Notes under the pieces: model-generated
Database searches by the model: none
What the model was told of the DNA's origin: nothing
What the model saw: the letters and a program-made list of their open reading frames with translations, nothing else
Assembly: GCA_022712895.1 (NCBI GenBank)
Contig: JAFLJS010000051.1
Location: 101,927-165,926 of the forward strand
Source: Desulfocapsa sp.
GTDB taxonomy: Bacteria; Desulfobacterota; Desulfobulbia; Desulfobulbales; Desulfocapsaceae
Direction of reading: 5' to 3'
Length of the DNA stretch: 64,000 nt
Position numbers and translations under genes: made by a program
Part shown: piece by piece, positions 61,333 through 64,000 of the stretch
Layout: each line of letters opens with the position of its first letter
Numbering within the stretch: position 1 is the stretch's first letter

Positions 61333-61583
61333 GGTGTCTCTCCTAGTTTCGTAAGGAATTCACGGGCAGTTTTGATGCGATACCTTAAAGCTGCTTTAGC
61401 AGAGTGTGGCCTATGAAAATACGCCCGAATACCATTTTTTTCAAAAGTAACACTTGAACCTGCCCCTTCAATCGTGCGGCAACCGATAGCACCTAGAAGA
61501 GATTCAATTTTACTCCATTCCATATTTCCATTCACAGGCTCGGTAAAAATGACTGTAAGTATTTTACGATGCTTTGCCTTCAT
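61329..61583 (-). CDS. hicA: HicA-like toxin
   Basis: WSKIESLLGAIGCRTIEGAGSSVTFEKNGIRAYFHRPH; ATGA overlap with hicB. Confidence 0.85.
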   Translation of the reverse strand: MKAKHRKILTVIFTEPVNGNMEWSKIESLLGAIGCRTIEGAGSSVTFEKNGIRAYFHRPHSAKAALRYRIKTAREFLTKLGETP

Positions 61584-61667
61584 ATGGATATGATAACAAT
61601 GAAGGACGACGAGTGCAAGCGAAACATGATTGCACGTGGATTGTTTGTTCTGGGAAGATAACGGCCG

Positions 61668-61777
61668 GTATCACTGGAAACAAGCGGGATTACTTGCCAA
61701 GGTTATTCACAGCTGTGAGCTCGGGTAACCGATGAAGGTTATATGAAAAACTGCGCTGCTTGTTTTCCAGTGAATAC
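61668..61777 (-). repeat. attC-like palindromic element C
   Basis: GTATCACTGGAAACAAGCGGGATT ... GCTGCTTGTTTTCCAGTGAATAC; directly precedes intron copy 1. Confidence 0.45.
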
Positions 61778-61923
61778 CTTTGTGTACGCCCGGCATGGGC
61801 GTGAACTCATGGGGGTAAAGTCCCCTGTAAATGTTCCATGTAACGTTGTGAAACGTACCATAAATTACTAGCCGATGGCAAGGGCGTTACCGTGAGGTAG
61901 AGTCTGAAGGAAGCCTAAGTGCA

Positions 61924-61946
61924 GGTAAGCGAGGTACGAGACTCCG
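61924..61946 (+). repeat. 23-bp mini-repeat, unit 1
   Basis: GGTAAGCGAGGTACGAGACTCCG; absent at the equivalent site of intron copy 2. Confidence 0.85.
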
Positions 61947-62073
61947 AAGATATGAGGCGGAGTTTATCCCGGGTAGTTTCGGGGAACAGAAATATCATAT
62001 AAGGCCGAGTCTCTGGGTAAGTCAGCACAACATGATTAGGCCCAGGAACAGGAGATACGGTAAATGATACGTT

Positions 62074-62096
62074 CGGAGTCTCGTCCCTCGCTTACC
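62074..62096 (-). repeat. 23-bp mini-repeat, unit 2
   Basis: CGGAGTCTCGTCCCTCGCTTACC. Confidence 0.85.
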
Positions 62097-62246
62097 TGCA
62101 TATCGGAAGTTCACGTCATTTTCCGGGGAGATCTGTATTCCATGCGGTATAAAATTATTTCCAGTGAAATCACCGGTGGGGTTCCGGTACACAAATATCC
62201 CGGTACAGACAGGGAATGTCCTGGCCTTTCCGTAAGATACGAAACA

Positions 62247-62269
62247 GGTAAGCGAGGGACGGGACTCCG
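62247..62269 (+). repeat. 23-bp mini-repeat, unit 3
   Basis: GGTAAGCGAGGGACGGGACTCCG; absent at the equivalent site of intron copy 2. Confidence 0.85.
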
Positions 62270-62360
62270 AAGAAGGCAGACAGGAAATAAGGATGTACAG
62301 CGCCACGCTGAGTAATTGGAATGGTGAGAATACAGAAGTCAGCAGAGGCCATAGTAGCCA

Positions 62361-62383
62361 GGTAAGCGAGGAACGAGACTCCG
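62361..62383 (+). repeat. 23-bp mini-repeat, unit 4
   Basis: GGTAAGCGAGGAACGAGACTCCG. Confidence 0.85.
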
Positions 62384-62680
62384 AATGCCAAGGGTAATGC
62401 CTTGGACACGGTGAAGGGCTGAACATTAAGGAGAGTAAAGGTAGTTGATGGCTCTTGATATGCGTTGAATCCGAATGGAGGGGCAGTGTTCAGGCGTTAA
62501 TCGACAGAACCAGCTCAAAGTCTTTACGTCCGGTTACAACCCGACAACCTTAATGAAACGCCCCGTGCGCGCCCTAAAAGAAGTGCCCCTGGGGTAGAGC
62601 CGCATGCGGGGTGTTGTGGGGGCTTGGGGGAGGAAATCCCCCGGCTACCCGATTCGGCGTCTTTTTGCCGTTTTCTTTTG

Positions 62681-62971
62681 TTACGCAAATTCGATCCGTA
62701 ACCGTTTACCTATAACATGGGCTGCACGTTCTAATGTTTGAAGAGTAATAGATGTGTTTTGTGGGTCAAGAAGTCTATCCAACGCAGAGCGACTTGTGTT
62801 CATTTGCTGTGCCATAGCTACTTTTGACAGTTTTTTAGATTTCATTAGTTGGGAAACTTGATAAGCTATTACTCGTTTAATAGCGATTGCTTCTGTTTCA
62901 GCTAATATATCTTCCTCTTCCAGAAAATCATCAAAACTGCTTCCGATATGTTTATTCATGTTTACCTCCAA
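62681..62971 (-). CDS. HigA-like XRE antitoxin
   Basis: IKRVIAYQVSQLMKSKKLSKVAMAQQMNTSRSALDRLLDPQNTSITLQTLERAAHVIGKRLRIEFA. Confidence 0.8.
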   Translation of the reverse strand: MEVNMNKHIGSSFDDFLEEEDILAETEAIAIKRVIAYQVSQLMKSKKLSKVAMAQQMNTSRSALDRLLDPQNTSITLQTLERAAHVIGKRLRIEFA

Positions 62972-63332
62972 AAGTTGCCATACGTTGTTTTGCGACGTTT
63001 AAGTCATTTGCAGGAGTTTTTTGAGATTTTTTTATAAACCCATGCAACAAGACCATGAGTCCTTCATGTGAAGTGAATAGAATACGGGCGATACGGTTAT
63101 CCAACTGAATACGAACTTCCCATAAACCTGCCTCCATTTTACGGACAAGTGGCATTCCCATGGGCCAGCCAAATTGAACAGTTTTTATATCTTCTCCAAT
63201 AACTTTACGATCTTCTTTGTCGAGCTTTTTAAGCCAATCGCGTACCGGTTCTTTTCCAGAGTCTGATTTGTAAAAAACAACCTGTAATCTAAAATTAGTG
63301 CCCATAAGCATAGTGTACCAAATATGGTGCAA
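62952..63332 (-). CDS. RelE/HigB-like (phage Gp49-like) toxin
   Basis: VVFYKSDSGKEPVRDWLKKLDKEDRKVIGEDIKTVQFGWPMGMPLVRKMEAGLWEVRIQLDNRIARILF. Confidence 0.85.
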   Translation of the reverse strand: MHHIWYTMLMGTNFRLQVVFYKSDSGKEPVRDWLKKLDKEDRKVIGEDIKTVQFGWPMGMPLVRKMEAGLWEVRIQLDNRIARILFTSHEGLMVLLHGFIKKSQKTPANDLNVAKQRMATFGGKHE

Positions 63333-63396
63333 ACAGCAACTGCTTTATTGGCTTCTAGAATATTATATGATTTTGGATTTTATAGCCGAACGGCCG

Positions 63397-63506
63397 AGCT
63401 AACCTGCCCCGAGCAGATTTAGCAACCAACTTGAAGCGAAGTTAAAACTTAAAAACAACCACTGAACGCCGCCTGAAAACAGGCGTGCTCGGGGTCAGCG
63501 TTGAGT
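63397..63506 (-). repeat. attC-like palindromic element D (best match to attC architecture)
   Basis: AGCTAAC CTG CCCCGAGC ... GCTCGGGG T CAG C GTTGAGT; reverse strand reads ACTCAAC (RYYYAAC) ... GTTAGCT. Confidence 0.5.
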
Positions 63507-63511
63507 GATTT

Positions 63512-64000
63512 GTGTACGCCCGACATGGGCGTGAACTAATGGGGTTAAAGTCCCCTGTAAGTGTTCCCTGTAACGTTGTGAAACGTAACATGAATTACTA
63601 GCTGATGGCAAGGGCGTTACCGTGAGGTAGGGTTTGGAGGGAGCCTAAGTGCAAAGATGTGGGGCGGAGTTTATCCCGGGTAGTTTCGGGGAACAGAAAT
63701 ATCATATAAGGCCGAGTCTCCCGGTAAGTCAGCACAACATGATCAAGCCCAGGAACAGGAGATACGGTAAATGATGCGCTCGGAGTCTCGTACCTCGCTT
63801 ACCTGCATATCGGAAGTTCATGCCCTTATTCGGGAAGATCTGCATTCCAAGCAGTATGAAATTATTTCCAGTGAAATCACCGGTGGGGTTCCGGTTCCCA
63901 AATATCCCGGCACAGATAAGGAATGTCCTGCCTGTCTGTGAGATACGAAGAAAAGAAGACAGACAGGAAGTAATGACGTACGGCGCCAATACGGGCAATC
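63512..64000 (+). mobile_element. Group II intron copy 2 (cut by window edge)
   Basis: GTGTACGCCCGACATGGGCGTGAACTAATGGGGTTAAAGTCCCC... closely matches copy 1 through about 485 nt. Confidence 0.65.
63781..63803 (-). repeat. 23-bp mini-repeat, unit 5
   Basis: CGGAGTCTCGTACCTCGCTTACC at the same intron position as unit 2. Confidence 0.85.

Larger units (their letters stand above)
61782..62653 (+). mobile_element. ORF-less group II intron, copy 1
   Basis: 5' GTGTACGCCCGGCATGGGCGTGAACTCATGGGGGTAAAGTCCCC; GAAGGAAGCCTAAGTGCA; AACAGAAATATCATATAAGGCCGAGTC; 3' AGCCGCATGCGGGG...GGCTACCCGAT resembling D5/D6; no reverse transcriptase ORF. Confidence 0.7.

Noticed and set aside
62022-62426. ORFs 62022-62426, 62064-62315, 62170-62409 and 63729-63998 with shared SESRPSLTC-like peptides
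   Set aside because: The similarity comes from the 23-bp repeat and intron sequence; no RBS or protein-like composition.
61924-63803. CRISPR array from the 23-bp repeats
   Set aside because: Spacing is irregular, orientation is mixed, and units lie inside group II intron sequence; no cas genes.

Overview
The window looks like the chromosome of a Desulfobacterota-like bacterium. This is inferred from gene content: futalosine menaquinone genes mqnB/mqnD, a selenoprotein HesB, selB, and AmmeMemoRadiSam genes. About 1-56 kb is ordinary core genome: glmM-cdaR-cdaA, prmA, mutY, cysS, tRNA-Gln, mpl, pntAA/AB/B, tilS, selB, mrp, ftsY, pfkA, tamA/tamB, der, amrS, bpt, gdhA, mobA-mqnD-mqnB and queA. 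The ORF track misses a HesB/IscA-family gene with an in-frame TGA and a SECIS-like hairpin (36119-36463). From about 56.7 kb to the window end is an accessory island with five type II toxin-antitoxin loci: hipBA, vapBC, an orphan higA-like antitoxin with a toxin remnant, hicAB and a higBA-like pair. It also holds an IS3 remnant, five long imperfect palindromes resembling integron attC sites, and two ORF-less group II intron copies. The introns carry a 23-bp repeat that is present or absent between the copies. A separate family of about 65-155 bp palindromic repeats (at least five copies) is scattered between core genes. Family calls come from reading the translations; no database search was run.
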